Below, one piece after another: positions 7,657-17,085 of a DNA stretch of 64,000 nt; within the stretch, counting starts at the first letter, position 1, and each line of letters starts with the position of its first letter. The stretch is from the NCBI GenBank assembly GCA_947501445.1, contig CANMVS010000012.1:1-64000 (forward strand), read 5' to 3'. The position numbers and the translations under genes are program-made. The DNA is from an uncultured Rhizobiaceae group bacterium (GTDB taxonomy: Bacteria; Pseudomonadota; Alphaproteobacteria; Rhizobiales; Rhizobiaceae). The notes beneath the pieces were generated by a model. That model was not told the origin of the DNA and did not search any database. It was given only the letters and a program-made list of their open reading frames with translations.

Positions 7657-9597
7657 ATGGTCGACACGGCGAAAACCGGCGCACCCAAACCGCAGCTTGA
7701 TGTCATCACCATCGGGCGCTCTTCGGTCGATCTATACGGTCAACAGATAGGATCGCGACTGGAGGACGTTGCATCCTTTGCCAAATCTGTTGGTGGTTGC
7801 CCGTCCAATATTGCCATTGGAACCGCACGGCTTGGGCTGAAATCAGCCGTCATCACCCGTGTCGGTGACGAACAGATGGGGCACTATATCCGCGAACAGA
7901 TGCAACGCGAGGGCGTTGATGATGCGGGCATTGCCACAGACCCAGACCGGCTGACAGCACTGGTGCTTCTGTCGGTGGAAAATGACGCAGCCTTTCCGTT
8001 GATTTTCTATCGTGAAAACTGTGCTGACATGGCTTTATGTGAGGCAGATATTGACCCGCAATTTATTGCCAGCAGCGCTTCGGTTCTGGTCTCGGGAACG
8101 CATTTTTCAAAACCGGACCCCGAAGCTGCGCAGAGAAAAGCCATGCGGCTGGCCCGGGAAAACGGTGGCCGGGTGATCATAGACATCGACTACCGCCCAA
8201 ATCTTTGGGGATTGGCAGGACATGCTGCAGGTGACGAACGCTACATTGCTTCAAGCCACGTGTCAGACAAGCTCAAGACGATATTGCCGGATTGCGACCT
8301 CATCGTTGGCACCGAGGAAGAAGTTCTCATTGCCTCTGGCGAGGCCGACCTTCATCAAGCCCTGCGCACCATCAGAGCCTGCTCAAGCGCAACGATCGTC
8401 CTTAAACGGGGTCCCATGGGATGTATTGTCTATGACGGTGTCATTCCGCAAAACCTCGAAGATGGCATCGTCGGTGATGGATTTCCAATTGAGGTCTACA
8501 ATGTGCTGGGCGCTGGTGACAGTTTCATGTCGGGATTTCTGCGCGGCTGGCTGCGCGGTGAAGACCATAAAACGAGCGCCACCTGGGCAAATGCCTGCGG
8601 TGCCTTTGCAGTATCACGACTTTTATGTTCGCCGGAGATCCCGACATGGACTGAACTGCAATATTTCCTGTCCGAGGGTTCACCCCATCATGCATTGCGC
8701 AAGGATGAGGTCATCAATCACATCCACTGGGCAACAACCCGCAGTGCGGATATTCCTCTTTTGATGGCGCTGGCAATTGACCACCGTCTTCAGCTTACCG
8801 AGATTGCTGATGAGATTGGAGTTGAACACGAACGCATTAGTGCATTCAAAAGGCTTGCTGTGGCGGCGGCTGCGAAAGTTGCCAATGGACGTGACGGCTT
8901 TGGCATGCTTATCGACGAACGGTTTGGCCGGGATGCCTTTTTCGATGCGGCCAAACATAATTTCTCGTGGATCGGTCGTCCGGTTGAACTGCCGGGCTCG
9001 CGGCCGCTGCAATTCGAATTCAGCCAGGATATGGGTTCTCAACTGACCGAATGGCCCGTTGACCATTGCATCAAGGCCCTGTGTTTTTATCACCCGGACG
9101 ATGCACCGGAGATCAAGAATGGGCAGCAACAAAAGCTGCTGGCGCTCTATCAGGCTGCCCGCAAGGTAGGCCGTGAATTGCTCATTGAGATAATCGCCGG
9201 CAAAAACGGACCTTTGGATGATACGACAATCGCCACAGCGCTGGAGGAAGTCTACGCACTGGGCATCAAACCCGACTGGTGGAAACTGGAACCCCAGGCG
9301 TCCATCACGGCATGGAGAAACACAGAAGCCGTGATCAACCGCATTGATCCACTATGCAGAGGCATTGTTGTTTTGGGTCTGGACGCCCCACAGGATGCGC
9401 TGGAACAGTCCTTTCGTGCCGCCGCTTCCATTCCAACCGTTCGCGGTTTTGCAGTCGGACGCACAATCTTTGCTGCGGCTGCCAGGGCTTGGATGGCAGG
9501 AAAAATGAGCGACGAAGAGGCCATAACAGATATGGCCGAACGCTTTGACACCCTGTGCCAACTTTGGTTGAAATACAGAAACGATCAGCCCGCCTGA
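7657..9597 (+). CDS. iolC: Bifunctional 5-dehydro-2-deoxygluconokinase / DUF2090 aldolase-like protein
   Basis: 646 residues, a fusion. The N-terminal half (about 1-330) is a PfkB/ribokinase-type kinase: the substrate loop SVGGCPSNIAIGTARLGLKS and the catalytic NVLGAGDSFMSGFL motif (Asp base) are intact. It phosphorylates 5-dehydro-2-deoxy-D-gluconate. The C-terminal half (about 345-640) is DUF2090, a TIM-barrel related to class I aldolases (LLMALAIDHRLQL..., KPDWWKLEP, GIVVLGLDAP). It is thought to act as the next enzyme, the IolJ-type aldolase giving malonate semialdehyde and DHAP. This fused IolC is usual in Proteobacteria. It starts the plus-strand iolCDEB operon, 105 bases after the regulator and behind two operator candidates. 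Confidence 0.9.
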   Translation: MVDTAKTGAPKPQLDVITIGRSSVDLYGQQIGSRLEDVASFAKSVGGCPSNIAIGTARLGLKSAVITRVGDEQMGHYIREQMQREGVDDAGIATDPDRLTALVLLSVENDAAFPLIFYRENCADMALCEADIDPQFIASSASVLVSGTHFSKPDPEAAQRKAMRLARENGGRVIIDIDYRPNLWGLAGHAAGDERYIASSHVSDKLKTILPDCDLIVGTEEEVLIASGEADLHQALRTIRACSSATIVLKRGPMGCIVYDGVIPQNLEDGIVGDGFPIEVYNVLGAGDSFMSGFLRGWLRGEDHKTSATWANACGAFAVSRLLCSPEIPTWTELQYFLSEGSPHHALRKDEVINHIHWATTRSADIPLLMALAIDHRLQLTEIADEIGVEHERISAFKRLAVAAAAKVANGRDGFGMLIDERFGRDAFFDAAKHNFSWIGRPVELPGSRPLQFEFSQDMGSQLTEWPVDHCIKALCFYHPDDAPEIKNGQQQKLLALYQAARKVGRELLIEIIAGKNGPLDDTTIATALEEVYALGIKPDWWKLEPQASITAWRNTEAVINRIDPLCRGIVVLGLDAPQDALEQSFRAAASIPTVRGFAVGRTIFAAAARAWMAGKMSDEEAITDMAERFDTLCQLWLKYRNDQPA

Positions 9598-9614
9598 GCC
9601 GAAGGAGCGATATT

Positions 9615-11456
9615 TTGACAACGACCATACGACTGACAATGGCGCAGGCACTCACCCGGTTTCTGGCAAACCAGAAAACCGAAATTGACGGCAAAAGCGT
9701 ACCGATTTTTGCTGGTGTCTGGGCCATATTCGGCCATGGCAATGTTGCCGGACTTGGTGAGGCGCTCTATCAGCAGCGTGAGCAGCTGCCAACCTATCGT
9801 GCCCACAATGAGCAGGCCATGGCGCATGCGGCCGTTGCCTTTGCCAAAGCCGGTTTTCGGCAGCGAATGATGGCCTGCACCACCTCCATTGGACCCGGGG
9901 CTCTCAACCTTGTGACTGCGGCGGGCGTCGCCCATGTCAACAGGCTGCCTGTGCTGCTGCTTCCAGGCGATGTTTTTGCAAATCGCACACCTGATCCGGT
10001 TCTTCAGCAGGTGGAAGCGTTTGGCGATGGCACCATCTCGGCCAATGATTGCCTGCGTCCGGTATCGCGCTACTTTGATCGCATCACCCGACCTGAACAA
10101 ATCATGCCTGCGCTGCGCCGTGCCATGCAGGTGCTGACTGACCCGGCTGAATGCGGCCCGGTTACCTTAAGTCTGTGTCAGGACGTTCAGGCGGAGGCTT
10201 ACGATTTCCCGAAAACCTTCTTTGAGGAAAAAATCTGGCATACGCGCAAACCCGCACCCGATCAGCGCGAACTGAAACAAGCCACCGCATGCATCAAACA
10301 ATCGAAAAAACCAATCATCATAGCGGGCGGTGGCGTTTTGTATGCAAAGGCGGGCGAAGCGCTTCGCATGTTTGCACAAAAACACAAAATACCGGTATGC
10401 GTGACGCAGGCTGGCAAATCGTCTTTGCCGGATGATCATGCTCTTTGCATGGGATCCATCGGGGTTACAGGGACGCCGGCCGCCAATGCACTGGCAGAGC
10501 AAGCCGATATAATCCTTGCCGTCGGCACCCGGCTACAGGATTTCACCACCGGTTCATGGGCATTGTTCAAAAACGAACACAAGCGATTAATAGGACTCAA
10601 TATTCAGGCCTTTGATGCAGGCAAACACGACGCCCTGCCCATCGTCTGTGACGCGCAAATCGGGCTAAACGACCTGTCGGATCAACTCGCAGACTGGCAG
10701 GCAGACCCTGCCCATGTTGACACTGCCCACGCGCAAAAATCCCGCTGGATGGATGATCTTCATGCGGCCACTGCACCCACTAGCACGGACCTGCCATCCG
10801 ATGCGCAGGTAATCGGTGCAGTTCAACGTGGCACCAGTGACAAGACGACAGTGGTTTGTGCCGCAGGTGGATTGCCGGGTGAACTGCATAAACTCTGGCA
10901 AAGCCGGGATCCGGGGGCCTACCATATGGAATACGGTTTTTCCTGCATGGGGTACGAGATTGCCGGTGGCCTTGGAACCAAAATGGCACAGCCGGAGCGC
11001 AACGTCGTGGTGATGGTTGGAGATGGTTCCTATCTGATGCTGAATTCGGAAATAGCCACATCGGTCATGCTTGGTCTAAAGCTGGTTATCATCGTTCTGG
11101 ACAATCGTGGCTTTGGCTGCATTAACCGCTTGCAGATGGGCACCGGCGGGGCGAATTTTAACAATCTGCTGAAAGATGCTGCGCATGAAGTTCTGCCTGA
11201 CATCGACTTTCGTGCCCACGCGGAAAGCCTTGGCGCTATCGCCACCAAGGTCACGTCCCTGTCTGACCTTGAACGCGCCGTACAGGATGCTGAGCACAAT
11301 AGCCGCACAACCGTCATCGTGATCGATACTGACCCCCTTGCAACAACTGAGGCTGGCGGTCATTGGTGGGATGTTGCAGTGCCCGAGGTAAGTGCGCGCG
11401 AGGAAGTGCGCACGGCCAGACTTGCCTATGAGGCTGACCGGAAAAATCAGAACTGA
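9615..11456 (+). CDS. iolD: 3D-(3,5/4)-trihydroxycyclohexane-1,2-dione hydrolase
   Basis: 613 residues of a ThDP-dependent enzyme with the three acetolactate-synthase-like domains: N-terminal Pyr domain (VWAIFGHGNVAGLGEAL, HNEQAMAHAAVAFAKA with the catalytic Glu), central Rossmann-like domain (KPIIIAGGGVLYA) and C-terminal PP domain with the ThDP/Mg motif VMVGDGSYLML...DNRGFGCINRL. It hydrolyses the cyclic dione ring of inositol catabolism to 5-deoxyglucuronate. The longest frame starts at 9555 inside iolC. TTG 9615 is chosen because AGGAG stands 7 bases upstream; ATG 9639 is a fallback. The gap after iolC is 17 bases. Confidence 0.9.
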   Translation: MTTTIRLTMAQALTRFLANQKTEIDGKSVPIFAGVWAIFGHGNVAGLGEALYQQREQLPTYRAHNEQAMAHAAVAFAKAGFRQRMMACTTSIGPGALNLVTAAGVAHVNRLPVLLLPGDVFANRTPDPVLQQVEAFGDGTISANDCLRPVSRYFDRITRPEQIMPALRRAMQVLTDPAECGPVTLSLCQDVQAEAYDFPKTFFEEKIWHTRKPAPDQRELKQATACIKQSKKPIIIAGGGVLYAKAGEALRMFAQKHKIPVCVTQAGKSSLPDDHALCMGSIGVTGTPAANALAEQADIILAVGTRLQDFTTGSWALFKNEHKRLIGLNIQAFDAGKHDALPIVCDAQIGLNDLSDQLADWQADPAHVDTAHAQKSRWMDDLHAATAPTSTDLPSDAQVIGAVQRGTSDKTTVVCAAGGLPGELHKLWQSRDPGAYHMEYGFSCMGYEIAGGLGTKMAQPERNVVVMVGDGSYLMLNSEIATSVMLGLKLVIIVLDNRGFGCINRLQMGTGGANFNNLLKDAAHEVLPDIDFRAHAESLGAIATKVTSLSDLERAVQDAEHNSRTTVIVIDTDPLATTEAGGHWWDVAVPEVSAREEVRTARLAYEADRKNQN

Positions 11457-11482
11457 ATTGCAAAGAGTAAAGAGCCAGAACC

Positions 11483-12388
11483 ATGATCAGGTACGGTACA
11501 AATCCAATCGCCTGGACCAACGATGATGACCGGTCCATCGGCGCCCATATCAGCCTTGAAGAATGTCTGTCCGACGCCGCGCGAATTGGATTTGACGGCA
11601 TCGAAAAAGGCCACAAAATGCCCTCTGATGCACAACAGCTGCGTGATGTCCTGCAGGCCCACGGCCTGACTTTTGTCTCTGGCTGGCACTCGTTGAACCT
11701 GCTTGTCAATGATCTTGCAACCGAAAAGGCGTCTCTCCAGGTCCAGTTGGATCTGTTAAAGGCACATGAATGCAAGGTCTGCATTGTTTGCGAAACATCA
11801 AACGCCATTCATGGCAATGTTGATGCGCCTTTGTCACAACGACCGGTGCTGGAACAGGACCAATGGTCGTCGTTCACGGAGAACCTCGAGGCACTGGCCC
11901 GGTACAGTGCGCAACAGGGCATCGACCTGGTTTATCACCACCATATGGGAACCATTGTGCAGACCGGTGAGGAAATTGATCAGCTGATGCGCGACACGGG
12001 ACCGGCAACCAAGCTGCTGCTGGATACCGGCCACGCCTATTTTGCCGGTACTGATCCTGTCACGATAGCCAAAAAACACCTTTCCCGCATCAAACATTTT
12101 CACGCCAAAAATGTCCGTGGTGCGATCATGCATCATGCGCGAAAAGACGATTGCAGCTTCCTCAAAGCGGTCAAGGACGGTGTTTTTACTGTACCCGGCG
12201 ACAACGAAGGTGATATTGACTTCGAACCGGTTCTAAAAGCAATTGCAGACGGTGGGTATCAGGGTTGGCTGGTCATTGAGGCAGAGCAGGATTCAGCTGT
12301 CAGGAACCCGTTCACCTATCAGAAAATGGGCCTGGAAGCGTTGCAGTCTTTGGCACGCTCCACGGGGCTCGATACCAACAAGGGGTAA
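11483..12388 (+). CDS. iolE: Inosose dehydratase
   Basis: 301 residues of the AP-endonuclease-2/xylose-isomerase-like TIM-barrel family. Seen are [17 protein letters not shown] at the N-terminus, a metal-binding region [26 protein letters not shown] and the C-terminal [10 protein letters not shown], all standard for IolE. It removes water from scyllo-inosose to give the dione hydrolysed by IolD. It lies in the iolCDEB operon, 26 bases after iolD and 3 bases before iolB, so the products are probably co-translated. Confidence 0.9.
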   Translation: MIRYGTNPIAWTNDDDRSIGAHISLEECLSDAARIGFDGIEKGHKMPSDAQQLRDVLQAHGLTFVSGWHSLNLLVNDLATEKASLQVQLDLLKAHECKVCIVCETSNAIHGNVDAPLSQRPVLEQDQWSSFTENLEALARYSAQQGIDLVYHHHMGTIVQTGEEIDQLMRDTGPATKLLLDTGHAYFAGTDPVTIAKKHLSRIKHFHAKNVRGAIMHHARKDDCSFLKAVKDGVFTVPGDNEGDIDFEPVLKAIADGGYQGWLVIEAEQDSAVRNPFTYQKMGLEALQSLARSTGLDTNKG

Positions 12389-12391
12389 AAC

Positions 12392-13192
12392 ATGTCTTCT
12401 CTACTGGTCAAACCACAATCGGGTAATGGTCGTGTAACACATGTGACGCCGCAAAACGCCAATTGGACCTATGTCGGTTTTGACCTGCATCGCCTTGTGC
12501 CGGGCGACAATGTCAGTGCCCCTACCGGTGAACGCGAGGTTTGTCTGGTGATGGTTACAGGCAGCGCCAAAGTGACGGTCGGCGAGCAGGATTTCGGCAC
12601 TGTCGGCGGCCGTAAAACCCCTTTCGACGGTAGCCCGGCGGCAGTCTATGTCCCGGCAGGTGCCCATTGGCAGGTCGTCGCGGAATCGCAATTGGAACTG
12701 GCCGTCTGCTCAGCACCTGACAACAGTGGCGACCTGCCTGCACGGGTCATTTCTGCAGGTGATTTGAGTCAGGAAACCCGTGGCAAGGGCAGCAATACAC
12801 GTTACGTCACCAATATTCTTCCCGAGGATCAACCTGCCCAATCACTGTTGGTCGTCGAGGTCATCACACCGGGCGGCAATACATCCTCCTACCCGCCACA
12901 CAAGCATGATCAGGACAATCTGCCCCATGAATCCCTGCTTGAAGAAACCTATTATCATCGTTTGAACCCGCCTCAGGGGTTCGGGTTTCAACGCGTTTAT
13001 ACCGATGACCGTTCGCTGGATGAAGCCATGGCTGTCGAGGACGGCGATGTGACGCTTGTGCCGCGCGGCTATCACCCCTGCGCTACCTGCCATGGATATG
13101 ATCTATATTACCTGAATGTGATGGCCGGCCCACGGCGCACATGGAAATTTCACAACGCCAAAGAACACGAGTGGCTGTTTGAACAAAAATAG
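12392..13192 (+). CDS. iolB: 5-deoxy-glucuronate isomerase
   Basis: 266 residues of a bicupin fold (KduI/IolB family). The second cupin contains the metal site SSYPPHKHDQDN...HESLLEETYYHRLNPPQGFGFQRVY and the later VPRGYHPCATCHGYDLYYLNVMAG, both highly typical of IolB. It converts 5-deoxy-glucuronate to 5-dehydro-2-deoxy-gluconate, the IolC substrate. Last gene of iolCDEB; it converges with the minus-strand RidA gene, whose stop is 37 bases away. No strong terminator hairpin is visible between them. Confidence 0.92.
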   Translation: MSSLLVKPQSGNGRVTHVTPQNANWTYVGFDLHRLVPGDNVSAPTGEREVCLVMVTGSAKVTVGEQDFGTVGGRKTPFDGSPAAVYVPAGAHWQVVAESQLELAVCSAPDNSGDLPARVISAGDLSQETRGKGSNTRYVTNILPEDQPAQSLLVVEVITPGGNTSSYPPHKHDQDNLPHESLLEETYYHRLNPPQGFGFQRVYTDDRSLDEAMAVEDGDVTLVPRGYHPCATCHGYDLYYLNVMAGPRRTWKFHNAKEHEWLFEQK

Positions 13193-13228
13193 CAGACCGC
13201 AAGCGACACCCTGGACAACGGATGCATT

Positions 13229-13624
13229 TCAGGCCTTTGGAATAATGGCTGTCGCTTCAATTTCGACTTTGGCACGGTCTTCAACCAGGGCTGTAACCTG
13301 AACAACGGCCATGGCGGGAAAATTTCGCCCGAAATGACGGCGATAGGCAGCACCAAGTTCACGCGGGTTTGCAAGATATTCCTTCTTGTCCGTGACATAC
13401 CATGTCAGACGGACAATATGCTCTGGCCCGGCGTCCGCCTCCTTGAGCACGGCTATGATATTGGCAAAGGTCTGATCGCACTGACCGACAAAATCATCTG
13501 TTTCGAAAATCTGATCGCCATTCCAGCCAACCAGACCACCGGTGACGACAAAATCACCACTGGACTGTACGCCATTGGCATAACCTTTGGCCGGTTTCCA
13601 ACCCTCAGGGTGCAGAATTTTCAT
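13229..13624 (-). CDS. RidA-family enamine/imine deaminase
   Basis: 131 residues of the YjgF/YER057c/UK114 fold: GYANGVQSSGDFVVTGGLVGWNGD, QCDQTFANIIAVLKEADAGPEHIVRLTWYV and the C-terminal PAMAVVQVTALVEDRAKVEIEATAII. The Arg in the VRLTWYV-distal region and the terminal Glu are expected in the active cleft between subunits. Family members hydrolyse reactive enamines/imines to ketones and ammonia. ATG 13624 is preferred to an upstream TTG because GGAAGAA precedes it. It is the last gene of the minus-strand anthranilate operon, 34 bases after livF. This context suggests a dedicated role on an amino-cyclohexene or amino-acyl-CoA intermediate (inference). Confidence 0.85.
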   Translation of the reverse strand: MKILHPEGWKPAKGYANGVQSSGDFVVTGGLVGWNGDQIFETDDFVGQCDQTFANIIAVLKEADAGPEHIVRLTWYVTDKKEYLANPRELGAAYRRHFGRNFPAMAVVQVTALVEDRAKVEIEATAIIPKA

Positions 13625-13658
13625 GATGGTGCTTTCTTCCAATGTTGTTTATTCGTGA

Positions 13659-14342
13659 TCATACGCCCAGATACCGGTCTTGAATTTCAGCTGATAACTC
13701 TGCAGGTGTGCCAAGCCAGACATTTTGTCCGCGTTCAAGGATGACACAGCGGTCAGCGACTTTCAAAAGTTCCTTCAACGTCTTGTCAACAATGAGGATC
13801 GACTGACCTTCATCTTTGAGCGCACGAACAGCAGACCAGATTTCCTGCCTGATCACAGGAGCCAGCCCCTCGGTTGCCTCATCCAGAATCAATAGTTTGG
13901 GATTGGTCATCAGCGCACGGCCAACCGCAAGCATCTGCTGTTCACCACCCGAAAGCGTGTTGGCATATTGACCATGACGTTCCTTCAATCGTGGGAACAG
14001 GGCATTGATCCGCTCCAGCGTCCAAAGGCCGGGCCGCGCCGCGACGACCAGATTTTCATGAACCGTCAAATTGGAAAAGCAACGTCGCCCCTCCGGAACA
14101 AGCCCAATCCCCAGCCGGGCCACCCGATGCGGGCGCAGCCCGGCGATATCCTGACCGCAAAACCGAATGGATCCGTTCCTGTAGGGCAAAATCCGACAGA
14201 GCGATTTGATTGTTGTGGTCTTGCCCATTCCGTTGCGCCCCATCAGCGCGACGACCTCACCTTCAGCCATGTCCAGATGAATGCCGAACAACGCCTGTGA
14301 ACGGCCGTAGAAGGACTGTAATCCGTCAATCTCCAGCAACAT
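13659..14342 (-). CDS. livF: Branched-chain-type ABC transporter ATPase LivF
   Basis: 227 residues: Walker A GRNGMGKTT (about residue 35), signature LSGGEQQM, Walker B LLILDEATEGLAP and the D/H-loop region ILIVDK. The residue after Walker B is Glu (ILDEATEGL), but the canonical switch His (usually in VEQN/VDKT-type loops of LivF) is not His, as is common in LivF. It overlaps livG by 1 base (TGATG). It energises the five-component HAAT importer; in this operon the cargo is more likely an aromatic acid such as 2-aminobenzoate than leucine. Confidence 0.85.
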   Translation of the reverse strand: MLLEIDGLQSFYGRSQALFGIHLDMAEGEVVALMGRNGMGKTTTIKSLCRILPYRNGSIRFCGQDIAGLRPHRVARLGIGLVPEGRRCFSNLTVHENLVVAARPGLWTLERINALFPRLKERHGQYANTLSGGEQQMLAVGRALMTNPKLLILDEATEGLAPVIRQEIWSAVRALKDEGQSILIVDKTLKELLKVADRCVILERGQNVWLGTPAELSAEIQDRYLGV

Positions 14343-15109
14343 CAGTCCTCCTCCCCCAGATAGGCTTCGCGCACATCCCTGTTTGCACGAATATCTGCAA
14401 CGCTGCCGGTCGCAATGACGCGGCCGTAAACCAATACCGTGATCCGGTCAGCGAGGGAGAAAACGGCCTCCATATCGTGCTCGACAAGAAGAATAGGCAC
14501 CTGATGGCGCAATGTATCCAGATAACCGGTCAGTTGCTTTGACCCTTCCGGTCCCATGCCAGCCATTGGCTCATCCAATAGCAGCAGCTTCGGCTGCAAT
14601 GCCAGGGCCATCGCCATTTCCAGTTGACGACGCTCTCCGTGTGATAGTTCGGCAGCAATGACATTGGCCCGGTCTTCAAGGCCGACCTCCCTCAGCCTGC
14701 CATGCGCCTGATCAATCAGTGAGCGGTCCCGCATGACCGGTTTAAAAAACCGGAAGCTAGACCCCTGCATTCCCTGTACGCTCAGCATGACATTGCGCAG
14801 GGCTGAAAACTCCGGTGCAACGGAGGAGACCTGAAATGTCCTGCCAAGGCCTTTGCGCGCTCTTTGGGCCACGCTCATGGACCTCATCTCTTCACCGAGA
14901 AATTGAATGCTTCCCGCATCCGGCATCAGCGAACCGGCTATTTGATGAATGAGTGTCGATTTTCCGGCACCATTCGGACCGATGAGCGCGTGGATTTCAC
15001 CCGGCCGCACATCCAGCGTCACATCATCCGTTGCCTTCAGTGCACCGAATGATTTCTGCAACTGGTTGAGCTCAAGTATGGCCGTATCATTGTGTGCAGC
15101 ATCAGCCAT
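14342..15109 (-). CDS. livG: Branched-chain-type ABC transporter ATPase LivG
   Basis: 255 residues: Walker A GPNGAGKST, signature LSHGERRQLEMAMALA and Walker B LLLLDEPMAGMGPE, with the switch His in VEHDM. The longer open frame starts inside livM. ATG 15109 is preferred because GGAGG lies 7 bases upstream, giving an 8-base overlap with livM. It partners LivF under the LivHM channel; substrate as inferred for the operon. Confidence 0.85.
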   Translation of the reverse strand: MADAAHNDTAILELNQLQKSFGALKATDDVTLDVRPGEIHALIGPNGAGKSTLIHQIAGSLMPDAGSIQFLGEEMRSMSVAQRARKGLGRTFQVSSVAPEFSALRNVMLSVQGMQGSSFRFFKPVMRDRSLIDQAHGRLREVGLEDRANVIAAELSHGERRQLEMAMALALQPKLLLLDEPMAGMGPEGSKQLTGYLDTLRHQVPILLVEHDMEAVFSLADRITVLVYGRVIATGSVADIRANRDVREAYLGEED

Positions 15110-16082
15110 GATCGCGCCTCCCTGCAAGAACGCCCAGCAGGCCGCCACGCACGAACAGGACGACACCGAGCAAGATCAGACCCAGAAAAAACTGCCAATG
15201 TTCGGTGACGCCGCCCAGATAAAACTCAAGAACAATAAACAATGCTGCTCCGGCCAGTGGTCCGAACAACCGTCCAACACCGCCCAATATGACAAAAATC
15301 ATGATTTCACCCGACACCTGCCAGGACAACATGGAGGGGCTGACAAAGCGGTTGAGATCGGCAAAGAGCGCACCGGCCAATCCTGTCATTGCTGCGGATA
15401 TGATGAATGCCACCAGTCGGATATTAAGCGGTGCGATACCGGTTGCGGCAAGACGCACATCATTTTGGCGGGCCACCTGCAGCGCTGCGCCAAATCTCGA
15501 GTCACGAAGGCGTGCAGAGAGCAGCAGACACACCATCAGGGCGGCGCAGCAGATTAAAAAGAACTGCAGCGGATCAAGTGTATTCAGCCCTGGAAATCCG
15601 TTGCGCACATAGATCGACAAGCCGTCTTCGCCACCGTAGGAGGGCCAGGATATGGCGAAATAATAGATCATCTGGGCGAATGCCAGGGTGATCATGATGA
15701 AATAGACCCCGGATGTGCGCAGCGTGATCAGGCCGATGAAGACAGCCACCAGCGCACAAATCACAATCGCGACCAGCCAGATAACAGGCATGTCGCTGGT
15801 GCCGGAAATCAGCAACGGCCAGGTGAACAGCGGCTCATCGTTAAAGGCGTGTTGAGACAATATCCCGGCGACGTAACCGCCGATACCAAAGAAAGCCGCA
15901 TGACCGAAGGACACCATGCCACCAAGGCCCAGCGCAATATTGAGACCAACACCGGCAAGCGCCAATATGGCAACACGGGTAGCCAGCGTTACGTAGAATG
16001 GTTCATCCAGATAAAGTGCTGCAAAGGGAAATGCCAGCAGCCCCAGTCCAAGAACCCAATTTATGATGGTTTCACGCTTCAT
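15102..16082 (-). CDS. livM: Branched-chain-type ABC transporter permease LivM
   Basis: 326 residues with about eight to ten membrane segments and the LivM motif region LGLGGMVSFGHAAFFGIGGYVAG plus VILGGVGRLFGPLAGAALF near the C-terminus. The longest frame adds 57 non-homologous codons overlapping livH. ATG 16082 (MKRETIINW) is chosen because GAGGG precedes it and the gap to livH is then 7 bases. It forms the channel with LivH. Confidence 0.85.
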   Translation of the reverse strand: MKRETIINWVLGLGLLAFPFAALYLDEPFYVTLATRVAILALAGVGLNIALGLGGMVSFGHAAFFGIGGYVAGILSQHAFNDEPLFTWPLLISGTSDMPVIWLVAIVICALVAVFIGLITLRTSGVYFIMITLAFAQMIYYFAISWPSYGGEDGLSIYVRNGFPGLNTLDPLQFFLICCAALMVCLLLSARLRDSRFGAALQVARQNDVRLAATGIAPLNIRLVAFIISAAMTGLAGALFADLNRFVSPSMLSWQVSGEIMIFVILGGVGRLFGPLAGAALFIVLEFYLGGVTEHWQFFLGLILLGVVLFVRGGLLGVLAGRRDHG

Positions 16083-16089
16083 GTTGCCC

Positions 16090-17010
16090 TCACGCGCCTG
16101 CCGCAAACAGGCCCTGAGGCTTGAGCGCCAGGATGATTGCCATGAGTATGTAGATTGCCATCGATGCAAGCGCTGAACCAACCGAGGTTGCCTGAGCGTT
16201 TTCCATGAAAAGTGCGAAAAACTGAGGCAGCAAGATACGCCCCATCGTATCAACGACCCCCACCAGAATTGCCCCGATCAACGCCCCTTTGACCGAACCA
16301 ATGCCGCCGATCACAATGACCACGAATGCAAGGATAAGAACCGGTTCACCCATGCCCACCTGCACAGACTGGATGGCCCCGACCAAAGCACCCGCCAACC
16401 CGGCAAGTGCCGCACCAAGCGCAAATACAATGGTATAAAGTGTGCGTATATCAACACCCAGGGCACTGATCATTTCACGGTCTGATTCACCTGCGCGAAT
16501 ACGCATGCCCAGACGGGTGCGCGAAATCAGTAAATAAAGCCCGAGGGCAATCGCAAGACCGGCAATAATAATGGCCAGACGATAGAGCGGATATTGAACA
16601 CCGCCCGGCAGGAAAACAGCCCCTTGCAGTATTGGCGGAATATCCAGGTAAAGCGGGAACGAGCCAAAGACCCAACGTGTACCTTCAGAGAAGATAAGAA
16701 TGAGTGCAAATGTCGCCAGAACCTGATCGAGATGGTCACGTGCGTAAAGGCGTCGAATGACGACAATTTCCATCACGGCACCGGCCGCCGCAGCGCCCGC
16801 CAGACTGGCAATAAGTCCAAGCCAGAACGAACCTGTTGCAACAGCTACAGTCGCGCAGATGAACGCGCCAATCATGTAGAGCGAGCCATGGGCGAGATTG
16901 ATCAGCCCCATGACGCCAAATACCAGTGTCAGGCCGGCTGCCATGAGGAAAAGCATAATCCCGAACTGGACACCATTGAGCAGTTGCTCTGTAAAAAGGG
17001 CAAGTGTCAT
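16090..17010 (-). CDS. livH: Branched-chain-type ABC transporter permease LivH
   Basis: 306 residues, polytopic. It has the LivH motif GLTLVFGVMGLINLAHGSLYMIGAF near the N-terminus and FVVIVIGGIGSVKGALIGAILVGVV near the C-terminus. It sits 75 bases after the binding-protein gene and 7 bases before livM. It belongs to the importer of the aminobenzoate operon. Confidence 0.87.
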   Translation of the reverse strand: MTLALFTEQLLNGVQFGIMLFLMAAGLTLVFGVMGLINLAHGSLYMIGAFICATVAVATGSFWLGLIASLAGAAAAGAVMEIVVIRRLYARDHLDQVLATFALILIFSEGTRWVFGSFPLYLDIPPILQGAVFLPGGVQYPLYRLAIIIAGLAIALGLYLLISRTRLGMRIRAGESDREMISALGVDIRTLYTIVFALGAALAGLAGALVGAIQSVQVGMGEPVLILAFVVIVIGGIGSVKGALIGAILVGVVDTMGRILLPQFFALFMENAQATSVGSALASMAIYILMAIILALKPQGLFAAGA

Positions 17011-17085
17011 AAATCAGACCGTGCTGTTGTTGAAATCGGAAATCAATGGATCGGCACGACCCCGAAAGCCCGTGCCGAAATGTGG

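Noticed and set aside
15110-15166. Extended N-terminus of livG
   Set aside because: The 19 extra codons are unlike the family and lie in livM; ATG 15109 has the GGAGG.
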